DNA of 64,000 nt. Origin: Armatimonadetes bacterium Uphvl-Ar2. Lineage in GTDB: Bacteria > Armatimonadota > Fimbriimonadia > Fimbriimonadales > Fimbriimonadaceae. Below, in pieces: positions 32,986 to 42,166 of the stretch (within the stretch, counting starts at the first letter, position 1; every line of letters begins with the position of its first letter). The stretch lies in assembly GCA_002162095.1 (NCBI GenBank), contig CP021424.1:1054001-1118000 (forward strand), in the 5' to 3' direction. The position numbers and the translations under genes were made by a program. The notes under the pieces are model-generated. The model was not told where the DNA came from, searched no databases, and worked only from the letters and a program-made list of their open reading frames with translations.

Positions 32986-33968
32986 CGAGGAAGGACTGGC
33001 GAGGCAATGGCCCGGGCGATCCGGGCCGGAAAATCAGGCCCGCCGTAAACCCAACCCGTGTAAACCTGAATGAGGTCTGCGCCCTGCACAAAGCGGGCGC
33101 GGGCCTCTTCTTCGTCATGGATGCCGCCGACGTTGATGACGGTACGCCCAGCGTCCAGTTGCTGGCGGATTAATGCTAGAACTTCACGACTACGCCCGGC
33201 GAGAGGAGCGCCGCTGAGACCGCCTTCCTGGCCGGGGTCTTGCTTGAGGCCGGTGCGGCTAATGGTAGTGTTGGTGGCCACCACTCCGGTGATGTCGAGG
33301 TCGTTGACGAGGGCCGCCACGTCGGCGATCTGCTCGTCGTTCAGGTCGGGCGCGATCTTGATAAAGAGCGGCTTGGTGCCGTCCATCTCTCTCAGTCGCC
33401 ACAAAATCTGGCTGAGCGGGCCGCGATCCTGCAGGGTGCGCAGGCCGGGCGTGTTGGGCGAGCTGACATTGACGGTGACGTAATCGGCGGCGTCCTTGAG
33501 CCGCTGGAAGGAGTAGGCGTAGTCGTCGGCGGCTTGCTCCAAGGGTGTTACCTTGCTCTTGCCGATATTCACCCCGAGTACGAGGTTCTTGGGACGGTTT
33601 TCGAGGCGGGGGGCCACCGCATCCGCCCCTTCGTTATTGAATCCCAACCGGTTGATGAGGGCTTGGTCCCCGGGCAGGCGGAACATGCGCGGTCGCTCAT
33701 TCCCAGGCTGGGCGTGACGGGTCACCGTGCCGATCTCGGCAAAGCCAAAGCCGAAGGAAGCCCAGGCGTGCAGCCCCCGGGCGTTCTTGTCAAAGCCGGC
33801 GGCCAAACCCACGGGGTTCGGGAAGTTCACGCCAAACCGAGTCACCGGGGCGGACACGGGGCCAGGGCCCTTGATCCAGCCACGCTCAATTGCCGCCAGG
33901 ATCCGCTCGTGCACCGTCTCCGCATCCATCCGGAACAGCAGCGGGCGGAAGGCATGATAAAGGCTCAC
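32982..33968 (-). CDS. pyrD: Dihydroorotate dehydrogenase, quinone-dependent (class 2)
   Basis: This 328-residue FMN enzyme oxidises dihydroorotate to orotate in pyrimidine synthesis at the inner membrane. The N-terminal helices 'YHAFRPLLFRMDAETVHERIL' are the membrane-docking part of class 2. Also visible are 'NPVGLAAGFDKNA', 'GFGFAEIGTVT', the catalytic Ser in 'VNVSSPNTPGLR', and 'ATNTTISR'. The start is GTG 33968, which lies inside a 10-bp perfect inverted repeat; initiation could therefore be regulated. Confidence 0.93.
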   Translation of the reverse strand: MSLYHAFRPLLFRMDAETVHERILAAIERGWIKGPGPVSAPVTRFGVNFPNPVGLAAGFDKNARGLHAWASFGFGFAEIGTVTRHAQPGNERPRMFRLPGDQALINRLGFNNEGADAVAPRLENRPKNLVLGVNIGKSKVTPLEQAADDYAYSFQRLKDAADYVTVNVSSPNTPGLRTLQDRGPLSQILWRLREMDGTKPLFIKIAPDLNDEQIADVAALVNDLDITGVVATNTTISRTGLKQDPGQEGGLSGAPLAGRSREVLALIRQQLDAGRTVINVGGIHDEEEARARFVQGADLIQVYTGWVYGGPDFPARIARAIASPVLPR

Positions 33969-34000
33969 GGCGTGGGGAGTCTATCCCTTACCGTGAGCCT
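33961..34000 (-). promoter_or_regulatory. Hairpin that contains the pyrD start codon
   Basis: AGGCTCACGG (33961-33970) and CCGTGAGCCT (33991-34000) form a perfect 10-bp stem with a 20-nt loop. In the minus-strand transcript the GTG start of pyrD is in the 3' arm, followed by UUUAU. It may mask initiation or serve as a terminator for the upstream PEP-CTERM gene, or both. Confidence 0.65.
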
Positions 34001-34014
34001 CAGTTGTTCTGCGC

Positions 34015-34836
34015 TTAGGCCTTGCGGCGGCGGCGCGCCAGGGCGACCAGGCTGGCACCCAACACCAGCATGGAGGCCGGCTCCGGCACGCCGGAGATGC
34101 GCTGGATTTCGTTGGCGGCCTCGGGGGTCATCGCCGTGTACCAGTTCTCGGCGCCGTACTGCTCGAACTCCCCATTGGAGAGCACGCCCAGAATGCGGCC
34201 GTTCGGGTCGATCAGCGGACTACCACTGTCGCCCGGAGCGCCGAAGCCCTCGAAGCTCGTGAAGTTGGCATCGCCCGGCGCATCGAATCGGTCCACCACC
34301 GAGAAGTAGTTGCCAAACAGGTTGCCCGCGACTTCCGTGCGTTCAATGCGGCTCGTCATGCCGCGGCGGACGTTGTCCGATCCCCACGGGCTGTTGCCTT
34401 CCGCTCCGTGCAGGCCGTAACCCGCACTCACCAACTGCGTGCCCGGGGCAAACGAATTGTCGTTGCGGATGAGAGGCGTAAATACGTTGCGGTTCCAGCC
34501 GCTAATCTTGAAGATGGACATGTCCGCGCCCAGAATGTTGTAAACCTGGGTGATCGGATAGCTGCCGCCATCGGAGAACCGGAACGAACCTGTGCTGCCC
34601 GCGTCAATGACGTGGCGGGCCGTGATGCCCCAGTGGAATCCATTCATGAATCCCATGTAGGTGCCGGTCGCGCGGAAGCTTGCGCCTTCAAAAACCCGTC
34701 CAATGCCTTGGAAGCGTGGGTCCGTGGCGCCGAAGTTCGAGACTTGGGCGTCGGTGAGGTTATTGCTCCAAACAATGGCGGGAGCAAAGGCAGGCACAGC
34801 AAGGACTGCCAAGGCGGCGACGAGCGGCCGGAACAT
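34015..34836 (-). CDS. Trypsin-like serine protease with PEP-CTERM tag
   Basis: This secreted protein of about 273 residues has a chymotrypsin-type triad: His in 'GITARHVID' (about 75), Asp in 'LGADMSIFKI' (about 105) and Ser in 'GAPGDSGSPL' (about 204). The C-terminus is 'GVPEPASM', a hydrophobic helix and RRRRK, a PEP-CTERM sorting signal. ATG 34836 is chosen over GTG 34842 because TATCCT ends exactly 6 nt before it. It would be a surface- or EPS-associated protease; the substrate is unknown. Confidence 0.85.
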   Translation of the reverse strand: MFRPLVAALAVLAVPAFAPAIVWSNNLTDAQVSNFGATDPRFQGIGRVFEGASFRATGTYMGFMNGFHWGITARHVIDAGSTGSFRFSDGGSYPITQVYNILGADMSIFKISGWNRNVFTPLIRNDNSFAPGTQLVSAGYGLHGAEGNSPWGSDNVRRGMTSRIERTEVAGNLFGNYFSVVDRFDAPGDANFTSFEGFGAPGDSGSPLIDPNGRILGVLSNGEFEQYGAENWYTAMTPEAANEIQRISGVPEPASMLVLGASLVALARRRRKA

Positions 34837-34848
34837 CGCCACAGGATA
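34837..34848 (-). promoter_or_regulatory. -10-like TATCCT box, 6 nt before the PEP-CTERM protease
   Basis: Minus strand TATCCT (34848-34843), GTGGCG, ATG 34836. It overlaps the alternative GTG start and so argues against it. Confidence 0.5.
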
Positions 34849-34893
34849 CTCCCCTGCCCTCCTTTTTCGCCCTGCAATTTTGCCGGGTTCCGG

Positions 34894-36687
34894 TTAAGAG
34901 TGCGGGAGTGCATCGCCGGTTTGCACGCGCCACAAGGCCGCGTAGATCCCGTTATGCTCGAGCAGCTCCTCGTGGGTGCCCGACTCGGCGACTTGCCCCG
35001 CCTCCATCACCCAAATGCGGTGGGCGTCACGCACGGTGCTCAGGCGGTGCGCGATGACCACCGAGGTGCGGTCCTTCGTCACCCGGGCCAAAGAGCGCTG
35101 GATGGCCGCTTCGGTTTCGTTGTCTACCGCGCTGGTGGCCTCGTCCAGAAGCAAGATCAGCGGATCGCGCAGGATGGCGCGGGCCAAGGAAAGCCGCTGG
35201 CGCTGCCCCCCGCTGAGCTTTTGCCCCCGCTCGCCCACCACCGTGTCGTACCCCTCGGGCATGGCGGCGATGAAATCGTGGGCTTCCGCCGCGCGGGCGG
35301 CCTCTTCAATCTCCGCGTCAGTGGCCTCGGGGCGGCCGTAGCGGATGTTTTCCCGCACCGAGCCGTGGAACAAGAACACATCCTGACTGACGTACCCGAA
35401 CGCCCCCCGCAGACCCGCATACGTCAGGTCACGCACGTTGACGCCGTCAATTCGAACCTCACCCGCCGTGACATCGTGGAAGCGGAGCAACAGCCGAATG
35501 AGGGTGCTCTTGCCCGCCCCGGTGGCCCCCACAATGGCGTGGGTTTCTCCGGCGGGGATGTCGAGATTGACGCCCCGTAGCACTGGCACCCCGTTGGCGT
35601 AGGCAAAGTCTACGTTCATTAACTCGATGTGGCCCGTCGCAGGCGCCGGCAGCGCCAGTGCTCCCTCCTGCATCTTGGGGCGCACGGCCAGCAGATCCAT
35701 AATGCGGTGCGTGCTGGCCATGGCGCGTTGGTAGAGGTCCAGCGTCTCGCCCAGGCGGGTCAGCGGCCACAGAAGCCGCTGGGTCATGAACACCAGCACC
35801 GAGTAGATGCCGACCTCCATCCGCCCGTTCAGCACCATCCATCCGCCCAGCACCAGCGTGCAGGTGAACCCGGAAAGAATCACCATGCGAATGAGCGGCA
35901 CAAAGGCGCTGGAGTACTTGATCGCGTTCTGGTTGACCTCACGGTATTCCTGGCTCACGCGGCCCAGCCGGGCGGACTCGCGGGCCTCGGCGGTGAAAGC
36001 CTTGATCGTCTGGATCCCGCTCAAGTTGGCGCTGAGGGTGGCACTGAGCTCGCCTACCGCTTCGCGTACCTGCGCGTAGAGCGGCTCCAGGCGCTTCTGG
36101 TAGCGGATCGACCCCCACACGATGATGGGGATGGGCACAAACGCCAGCAAGGTGAGCAGCCAGGAGCTGGCCGCGAACACTGCCCCGACCAGCACCACGT
36201 TCCAAAACACGACGATGAGCGACGCCGCCCCGCCATCGAGGAACCGTTCAAGTTGGTTAATGTCGTCGTTCAGAACACTGATGAGGCCGCCACTCGAGCG
36301 ATCTTCAAACCAACTGATTTCGAGGGTCTGCACGTGGTCATAAAGCTCGGTGCGCATGCCGTGCTCCATGCTCTGAGCGAGGTTGCGCCAGGCCACCGCA
36401 CTGAGATAGCCAAAGAGGCTCTCCAGAATCCAAACCACCACGTTGATGGCGGCCAAAACGAGGAGTTGGTGCCACCGATCGACGATGCCGAACTGGGTGG
36501 CGACAAAGCTGCCTTCCCCCCTCACCACCACGTCAATGACCGCGCCGATGAGGACCTCGGGAGCGACATCCATCACCTTGCCAAGGGTGGAATAGGTGGC
36601 GGCCTTCACCACTAGCGGCCGGTGCGGACCGGCGTATTGCCACAGATGTTTGAGCCCCGACGTGCGCGGGGTTTGCGTTTCGCTCAT
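34894..36687 (-). CDS. ABC exporter, fused permease and ATPase
   Basis: This 597-residue half-transporter of the MsbA/LmrA type has six membrane helices in residues 1-320, then an ATPase domain with Walker A 'GATGAGKST', signature '[14 protein letters not shown]', Walker B '[13 protein letters not shown]' and switch His in 'VIAHRLST'. It likely works as a homodimer exporting lipid or drug. It starts 8 bp after the pullulanase gene, so the two are co-transcribed; why a lipid-type exporter accompanies a pullulanase is not clear. Confidence 0.9.
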   Translation of the reverse strand: MSETQTPRTSGLKHLWQYAGPHRPLVVKAATYSTLGKVMDVAPEVLIGAVIDVVVRGEGSFVATQFGIVDRWHQLLVLAAINVVVWILESLFGYLSAVAWRNLAQSMEHGMRTELYDHVQTLEISWFEDRSSGGLISVLNDDINQLERFLDGGAASLIVVFWNVVLVGAVFAASSWLLTLLAFVPIPIIVWGSIRYQKRLEPLYAQVREAVGELSATLSANLSGIQTIKAFTAEARESARLGRVSQEYREVNQNAIKYSSAFVPLIRMVILSGFTCTLVLGGWMVLNGRMEVGIYSVLVFMTQRLLWPLTRLGETLDLYQRAMASTHRIMDLLAVRPKMQEGALALPAPATGHIELMNVDFAYANGVPVLRGVNLDIPAGETHAIVGATGAGKSTLIRLLLRFHDVTAGEVRIDGVNVRDLTYAGLRGAFGYVSQDVFLFHGSVRENIRYGRPEATDAEIEEAARAAEAHDFIAAMPEGYDTVVGERGQKLSGGQRQRLSLARAILRDPLILLLDEATSAVDNETEAAIQRSLARVTKDRTSVVIAHRLSTVRDAHRIWVMEAGQVAESGTHEELLEHNGIYAALWRVQTGDALPHS

Positions 36688-36694
36688 GCCTTCG

Positions 36695-39223
36695 TCACCG
36701 GTACAGCACGTAGGCGGTGAGCGGCCGCATCTCCATCTCGCCTTCCTCTTGCCGCACGCGGCCCCGGGGCATCACTTCTTCGTCCAGCCCCACATTCCAC
36801 TTCCCTTCGGGCAGGGTCACTCGTTGCCCCTTCATGCCGGCGTGGAAGAGCACAATGACATCCTTCCAAGTATCCCGTGCCCCCGCACCGTCCAGTCGGA
36901 ACCCGACGGTCTGGGGCGGCAACTGATCGGCGGGGATTTCTTTCACCAAACGGTCAACTTCTGCCTTTGTACGGAGCCGGAACACCGGGTGCGCGCGCCG
37001 CAGGGCGATGAGCCGCGTGAAGTAGGCGTTGCGCTGCCAGTAGTCTTCGGCCCGCACCCAGTCGTATTGGTTCACCGGGTCACCGGCGTTATAGGAGTTG
37101 TTGTTGCCGCCCTTGGTGCGGCCAATCTCGATGCCCCCCTCGATAAACGGCACGCCTTGCGAGAGCAGCACCCCCGCGTGGGCAAACTTCACTGCGTACT
37201 CCTGCATCTCGGGCGAGACCAGTTCCATCGCAACCCGGTCGCCGAAGGAGAGGTTATCGTGGGCACTCACGTAGTTCAGCGTTTCGGTGGGGTGGTTGGC
37301 AAATTCGGGCGAACCCATCATGCCGCGCACAATGCCCGAGCGATCGCCGCCGCCCATCGCCCAACCCGGACCCTTTTCGTCCAGGGCGCCGCGCCACGCT
37401 CCCCGGAAGTTGTCGTTGAACACGGCCAGGCCCATCCCGCGCTGCGCGCCCTTACCGAAGCGAAGCGGCCCGCCGCCAGTCCAGGGTTCGCCGTAGATGA
37501 TCGCGTTGGGGTTGACGGCCCGGATAGCCTTGGTCCAGTCGGCGACGGACTCCGGCTCGTGCATGCCCAGCAGGTCAAAGCGGAAGCCGTCCACGCGGTA
37601 CTCCCGCGTCCAGTAGACCAGTGAGTCGCGGATGAACTTGCGCACCATCGGCCGCTCATCGGCCAGGGCATTGCCCACCCCGCTCTCGTTCAGCACATCA
37701 CCGCGATCGTTGGTCCGGAAGTAGAAGAACGGCACGGTTTCCCAGAACGCGCTCTGCTGGCCTTCACTCGGCACACTGTGGTTGTAGACCACGTCCAGCA
37801 CCACGCCCAGCCGTGCTTTGTGCATTCCGGCGACCATCGTTTTGAACTCGCGAATGCGCCGGATCGCGTCGTTGGGGGATTGGGAATACTGCTCCTCCAG
37901 CACGTTGAACTGGGTGGTTTCGTAGCCCCAGTTGTAGCCCTGCGAGTGCGCCGGGTTGAAGTCGTGGATGGGCAACAAATGGACGTGCGTGACGCCCAAA
38001 TTGACCAGATGGTTAAGCCCCTGGCGCGGGCTTGACGAGTGCAACAAGCCCAGATACTTGCCGCGCAAGGAAGCCGGCACTCCGGAAGCAGCTTGAATTG
38101 TGTAGTCCCTCACGTGAAGTTCGTAGATCACGGCGTCCGTCTGGGCACCGGTAAAGGCCAGACGCGTCGGCCAGCCCGGCGGCTGCGTGCGGGAAAGATC
38201 GACGACCACACTGCGCGTGGAGAGCGCATTGGAAGCCCGCCCGTAGATGTCGGTAGCTACCCGCTTGCGGCCGTAGCTCTCGAACTCGTACTGGTACTCC
38301 GTGGCGTGCAGGTTGCCGGTCTGGCTGGCGTACCAAACGCCCCCCGTGCCCCGCCTCATCGGCACGCGCCGGAAGGGCGTGGGGCGGCCCGTGCGGTACA
38401 GCAACACCGTGGCACTGCGCGCCACCGGACTCCAGACCTTGAAGGTGGTCTCGCGGGAAGTCGCCACCGAACCGAGATCGGTCTTGGTGTATTGGAAGGC
38501 GGGGTCGTTCAGTACATCGCGGAGATAGACGCGCCGGGCTTCATTGCCACCAATGCGGACGCGAATCTCCTCGGTGAGTTGCTGATCATCCAGCGGGGCG
38601 GCCAATAGCACGCGCACACTGCCCAGTAGGTCGGCGTCCGGTCGCCCAAGTCCGACGGGAGGAACTTCCTTCGGCGCGACGACCTCACCCGGGTGATTGA
38701 TCGAATCCTTAACCGTGTTGGTGTTGAAATCCACCACGAACTTCACAATCGTGCCGGCGTTGGCCACCGACAGGCGAATGTTTGGCCCCCCAGGCACAAA
38801 ATCTCGGCCCCAGTTCTGCGTCCAGTTGCCGCCCCGGGCGACCTTGTATTCCCAGTCCCCGGCCGGAAAAGCGGCCACAAACTCGAACACCCCCGGGCGC
38901 ACCTCGTTCATCTGCGTGACGGGGTCATTGGGAGCCCACTCGTTGCCCCCCAGAGCTTTTTGAATGCTCCCGGGCAGGGTCACGGCGTTGGGCGGCAGCG
39001 GAATCTCGGCCTTGGCCCCGGGCTTGATCTCTACCACCCGCACCGGCTGGTCGTTGATGGTGACCCGGACGGCCCCCTCGAGCTCCTGAATCCGGGCCGG
39101 CTCAGCCAGTGCCACCGTCAGCTCATCCCGCTTATCCAAGAAGGCGGGCTGCGGATCGGTAGTCGGTTGGGCCAGCGCCCACAAGGGCAAACACCCGATG
39201 AAAAACCCGAGGAGACGACGCAT
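36695..39223 (-). CDS. pulA: Secreted type I pullulanase (GH13)
   Basis: This enzyme of about 842 residues hydrolyses alpha-1,6 links in pullulan and branched starch. A signal peptide is followed by N-terminal beta domains (starch-binding and CBM48-like) and then a GH13 barrel: 'YNWGYETTQFNVLEEQYS', nucleophile Asp in 'VDGFRFDLLG', acid/base Glu in 'IIYGEPWTGG', transition-state Asp in 'YVSAHDNLSF', and 'RTKGGNNNSYNAGDPVN'. ATG 39223 is used; an upstream open frame to 39385 crosses the promoter region. CAAACT ends 6 nt before it. A 12-bp palindrome lies about 70 bp upstream. Confidence 0.9.
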   Translation of the reverse strand: MRRLLGFFIGCLPLWALAQPTTDPQPAFLDKRDELTVALAEPARIQELEGAVRVTINDQPVRVVEIKPGAKAEIPLPPNAVTLPGSIQKALGGNEWAPNDPVTQMNEVRPGVFEFVAAFPAGDWEYKVARGGNWTQNWGRDFVPGGPNIRLSVANAGTIVKFVVDFNTNTVKDSINHPGEVVAPKEVPPVGLGRPDADLLGSVRVLLAAPLDDQQLTEEIRVRIGGNEARRVYLRDVLNDPAFQYTKTDLGSVATSRETTFKVWSPVARSATVLLYRTGRPTPFRRVPMRRGTGGVWYASQTGNLHATEYQYEFESYGRKRVATDIYGRASNALSTRSVVVDLSRTQPPGWPTRLAFTGAQTDAVIYELHVRDYTIQAASGVPASLRGKYLGLLHSSSPRQGLNHLVNLGVTHVHLLPIHDFNPAHSQGYNWGYETTQFNVLEEQYSQSPNDAIRRIREFKTMVAGMHKARLGVVLDVVYNHSVPSEGQQSAFWETVPFFYFRTNDRGDVLNESGVGNALADERPMVRKFIRDSLVYWTREYRVDGFRFDLLGMHEPESVADWTKAIRAVNPNAIIYGEPWTGGGPLRFGKGAQRGMGLAVFNDNFRGAWRGALDEKGPGWAMGGGDRSGIVRGMMGSPEFANHPTETLNYVSAHDNLSFGDRVAMELVSPEMQEYAVKFAHAGVLLSQGVPFIEGGIEIGRTKGGNNNSYNAGDPVNQYDWVRAEDYWQRNAYFTRLIALRRAHPVFRLRTKAEVDRLVKEIPADQLPPQTVGFRLDGAGARDTWKDVIVLFHAGMKGQRVTLPEGKWNVGLDEEVMPRGRVRQEEGEMEMRPLTAYVLYR

Positions 39224-39293
39224 GGTTCTAGTTTGAACTACGAGAAATGCCGGCATGGCATATTCCGGGCCCGGTGACTTTCGACCGATTTCA

Positions 39294-39305
39294 TTGCACG
39301 TGCAA
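39294..39305. promoter_or_regulatory. 12-bp palindrome TTGCACGTGCAA between pulA and the YceI gene
   Basis: A perfect inverted repeat about 71 bp from both start codons of this divergent pair. The CG-centred form is typical of LacI/GalR-family operators, which often control starch and sugar genes. No such regulator gene is in the window. Confidence 0.5.
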
Positions 39306-39377
39306 CGATTTGAGCATTTCGCGACGTAAGGGAGTATGGAGAGAAGATGCCAGCCGAGAGTCTTTTCAGGATTTAAC

Positions 39378-40031
39378 ATGACCATTCAGTTCAAGCATCT
39401 GTGGTGGGGTGCGGCTCCGGCCGTGGCCCTGGGCTTCGTCGCCCTGCATCCGGGTCGCGCCATTGCGACCCCGACCGAGTTCCCCCTGTCGCCCTCGGCC
39501 GTGGCCCCGAGCCACTACAAGGTGGACCCGGTGCACTCCGGCGTCGGTTTCGAAATCGTGCACATGGGCCTCGCCCACGTGCAGGGTCGCTTCACCAAGT
39601 TCGATGGCCACGTGATGGTGGACCACGAGAACATGGCGAACTCCTCGGTGGCATTCACGGTGGACGTAAGCAGCGTGGATACGGCCGTGGGTCCCCGCGA
39701 TGACCATTTGCGCAGCGCCGACTACTTTGATGCCACCAAGTTCCCCACGATGAAGTTCAAGAGCACCAGCGTGAAGGAGACCGAGAAAGGCTGGGTGGTC
39801 AATGGCAACCTGACGATTAAGGACCAGACCAAGCCGATGACGATTGGCTTTAAGTTCAACGGCCCGATGGAAGATCCGCGCATGGGCAAGGTCGTGGGCG
39901 TGATCGCCGAGCCGTTCGTGGTGAAGCGCAGCGACTTCAAGGTCGGTAGCACCGACAAGATGCCGAACGGTGTGATGCCGCTGAGCGACGAAGTGTTCGT
40001 GCGCGTTTCGTTCGAAGCCAAGGCCCAGTAA
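39378..40031 (+). CDS. Secreted YceI family protein
   Basis: This 217-residue lipocalin-like protein has a signal peptide ('WWGAAPAVALGFVALHPGRA') and a YceI barrel: 'YKVDPVHSGVGFEIVHMGLAHVQGRF', 'DDHLRSADYFDATKFPTMKF' and 'GNLTIKDQTKPMTI'. Members bind polyprenoid or amphiphilic ligands in the periplasm. ATG 39378 has AGGA upstream; the longer frame from 39336 has no support. It shares a divergent control region with pulA and ends at a bidirectional terminator. Confidence 0.88.
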   Translation: MTIQFKHLWWGAAPAVALGFVALHPGRAIATPTEFPLSPSAVAPSHYKVDPVHSGVGFEIVHMGLAHVQGRFTKFDGHVMVDHENMANSSVAFTVDVSSVDTAVGPRDDHLRSADYFDATKFPTMKFKSTSVKETEKGWVVNGNLTIKDQTKPMTIGFKFNGPMEDPRMGKVVGVIAEPFVVKRSDFKVGSTDKMPNGVMPLSDEVFVRVSFEAKAQ

Positions 40032-40054
40032 GCTCCGGCCTAAGAACCCCTTCC

Positions 40055-40084
40055 GGCCCCTGCGGGATTTCTCCCGTGGGGGCC
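40055..40084. terminator. Bidirectional terminator between the YceI and rho genes
   Basis: GGCCCCTGCGGGA pairs with TCCCGTGGGGGCC around TTTC. A T-rich GTTGTTTTG follows on the plus strand; the minus side has GGAAGGGGTTCTT, a weaker tract. Confidence 0.8.
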
Positions 40085-40099
40085 GTTGTTTTGCGGCGC

Positions 40100-41494
40100 T
40101 TAGACGGTGGCGCGGGTGCGGGCCATCACGCTCTCGAGGAACGCCGCATTGGTCGGCGTGCGCTTGAGCAGCTTGATGAGCTGATCGGTGGCTTCCACGT
40201 TGTCCTTGGTGTTGGCCAGGATGCGGTGCAGTTGCACCACGGCTTCCAGCGCCTCGCGTTCGAAGAGCTTCTCCTCGTGGCGGGTGCTGCTGCGGCGGAC
40301 GTCCATGGCCGGCCAAATACGGCGCTCGGCCAGTTCGCGGTCCAGCACGATTTCCATGTTGCCGGTGCCCTTGAACTCTTCAAAGATCGCGTCGTCCATC
40401 TTGCTTCCCGTCTCGATGAGCGCGGTAGCGATGATGGTGAGCGAACCGCCTTCTTCGATGTTGCGGGCGGCGCCAAAGAAGCGTCGCGGGCGATAAAGCG
40501 CGGCCGGGTCCAGACCCCCCGAGAGCGTGCGCCCGCTAGGGTTGATGGTCAGGTTGCTGGCGCGGCTGAGGCGGGTGATCGAGTCGAGCAGGATCACCAC
40601 GTCGCGGCCGGCTTCCACCAGGCGCTTGGCTTGCTCCAGGCACAAGTCGGTGACGCGCATGTGGTTCTCGGCGGGTTCATCGAAGGTGCTCGAAATCACC
40701 TGCCCCTTCACGCTGCGGCGCATGTCGGTCACTTCTTCCGGTCGCTCGTCCACCAGCAGCACCATCAGGTACACGCCGGGGTTGTTGGCCGTAATGGAGT
40801 TGGCGATGGTCTTGACGATCGTCGTCTTCCCGGCCTTGGGCGGGGCCACGATCAGGCCGCGCGAACCCATACCGATGGGCGAAATGAGGTCAATGATGCG
40901 CCCGATGATGTTCTCGGGCGTGGTTTCCATCTTCAGGCGCTGCTCGGGGAAGAGCGGCGTGAGTTCATCGAAGGAGCGGCGGGATTGGTGCTCGGGGGAC
41001 TGGGTGCCGTGGCCGTTGACACTCTCAATGCGGAGCATCCCGGCGTACTTTTCGCCTTCGCGCGGCGGGCGGATGAGGCCCATCACGGTGTCGCCAGCCT
41101 TTAGGCCGTTCTTGCGCACCAGGTTCTGGCTCACGTAAACGTCGTCGTTGCTAGAACCGAAGGTCGGGCGGCGGAGGAATCCCCACCCGTCGTTCATCAA
41201 TTCGAGGATGCCGGTGCGGTAGACCGCATCGGGGTTGGCTTCCTTGAGAAGCGACTCGATAACGACGCCTTTGTCCACGTCGAGCGAGATCTTCGCCTTC
41301 TTGGCCGCCTTCGCCAGGTCGGCGGGCGACATGGCGTCAAAGTGGTTGAAATCAACCTCAGGCAGATTCTCGAGATCTACAGAGGTGTCGATATTGGGCT
41401 GCTTTTCGCGGCCGGAGCCACCAGAACCACCGGAACCACCTCGGCCTCGGCGGCCGGTCGAGCCAGATTTACGGGCACGGAATGTGTGCTGCAT
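40100..41494 (-). CDS. rho: Transcription termination factor Rho
   Basis: This protein of about 464 residues is a hexameric RNA helicase that ends transcription. The N-terminus has an Arg/Gly/Ser-rich insertion ('[17 protein letters not shown]') before the Rho N-domain. An OSF RNA-binding fold ('[16 protein letters not shown]') and an ATPase with Walker A 'APPKAGKTT', Walker B '[13 protein letters not shown]' and the Q/R-loop region follow. ATG 41494 has GAGGATCGG upstream; GTG 41521 is an in-frame alternative. Confidence 0.95.
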   Translation of the reverse strand: MQHTFRARKSGSTGRRGRGGSGGSGGSGREKQPNIDTSVDLENLPEVDFNHFDAMSPADLAKAAKKAKISLDVDKGVVIESLLKEANPDAVYRTGILELMNDGWGFLRRPTFGSSNDDVYVSQNLVRKNGLKAGDTVMGLIRPPREGEKYAGMLRIESVNGHGTQSPEHQSRRSFDELTPLFPEQRLKMETTPENIIGRIIDLISPIGMGSRGLIVAPPKAGKTTIVKTIANSITANNPGVYLMVLLVDERPEEVTDMRRSVKGQVISSTFDEPAENHMRVTDLCLEQAKRLVEAGRDVVILLDSITRLSRASNLTINPSGRTLSGGLDPAALYRPRRFFGAARNIEEGGSLTIIATALIETGSKMDDAIFEEFKGTGNMEIVLDRELAERRIWPAMDVRRSSTRHEEKLFEREALEAVVQLHRILANTKDNVEATDQLIKLLKRTPTNAAFLESVMARTRATV

Positions 41495-41551
41495 GTGTAA
41501 CACCGATCCTCGCACACCCAAGAACGGGGAGGAGGGGGAAGGGGTAGACGA

Positions 41552-42067
41552 TCAGTCGCCGAGTACGGCCACGTAGGGAAGGTTGCGATAACGCTCCTCG
41601 TCGTCTAACCCATATCCTACTACAAATCGGTTCGGAATGTCAAAGCCGATGTACTCAACCGGGACATCGTGGGTGCGGGCTTCCACCTTGTTGAGGAGAG
41701 CGGTGACGGCCAGGCTGGCGGGCTGGCGGGTTTCCAGCAGTTCCCGGAGGTAGCCGAGGGTGAGGCCGGTATCCACAATGTCCTCCACCAGCAGCACGTG
41801 CTTGCCCTCGATCGGGATTTCGTGGTCGCGCTTGAACCGCACGGCCCCGCTACTGATCTGCTGACCGTGGTAGCTGGCCACCTGCACGTAATCAATCTGT
41901 ATCGGCAGATCAATGCTGCGGGCTAGGTCGCTGAGGTAGGGATGGCACCCCTTCAGCACGCCCAACAGAATGAGCTCTTGCCCCTGATAGTCCGCCGTGA
42001 TCTGGGCGCCGAGTTCGGCGATGCGCTGGGCGATCTGGTCGGCGGTGAGCAAGGGCTTCAGGAGCAT
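41552..42067 (-). CDS. hpt: Hypoxanthine phosphoribosyltransferase
   Basis: This 171-residue purine salvage enzyme makes IMP/GMP from hypoxanthine/guanine and PRPP. The PRPP loop is 'VLLVEDIVDTGLTLGYL' (about 93-109), with 'VGYGLDDEERYRNLPYVAVL' near the end. The start at 42067 has TAAACT 8 nt upstream on the minus strand. It lies upstream of rho on the same strand (58 bp between hpt stop and rho ATG). Confidence 0.93.
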   Translation of the reverse strand: MLLKPLLTADQIAQRIAELGAQITADYQGQELILLGVLKGCHPYLSDLARSIDLPIQIDYVQVASYHGQQISSGAVRFKRDHEIPIEGKHVLLVEDIVDTGLTLGYLRELLETRQPASLAVTALLNKVEARTHDVPVEYIGFDIPNRFVVGYGLDDEERYRNLPYVAVLGD

Positions 42068-42108
42068 GTGAAGCTAGTTTATCCCGTTGCTATGGCAACC
42101 AACAAGAA

Positions 42109-42136
42109 AAGAGGCCCCTCGTAGGAGAGACCTCTT
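42109..42136 (-). terminator. Terminator after the 42167 PEP-CTERM gene
   Basis: Minus strand AAGAGGTCTCTCC...GAGGGGCCTCTT stem followed by TTCTTGTT; imperfect but U-rich. Confidence 0.65.
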
Positions 42137-42166
42137 TGGATTGATCCTATCGCCGAAGCGAAGGGC

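Noticed and set aside
36695-39385. Pullulanase start at 39385 giving 54 extra residues
   Set aside because: The extension crosses the intergenic palindrome and the promoter box and precedes a good signal peptide that begins at 39223.
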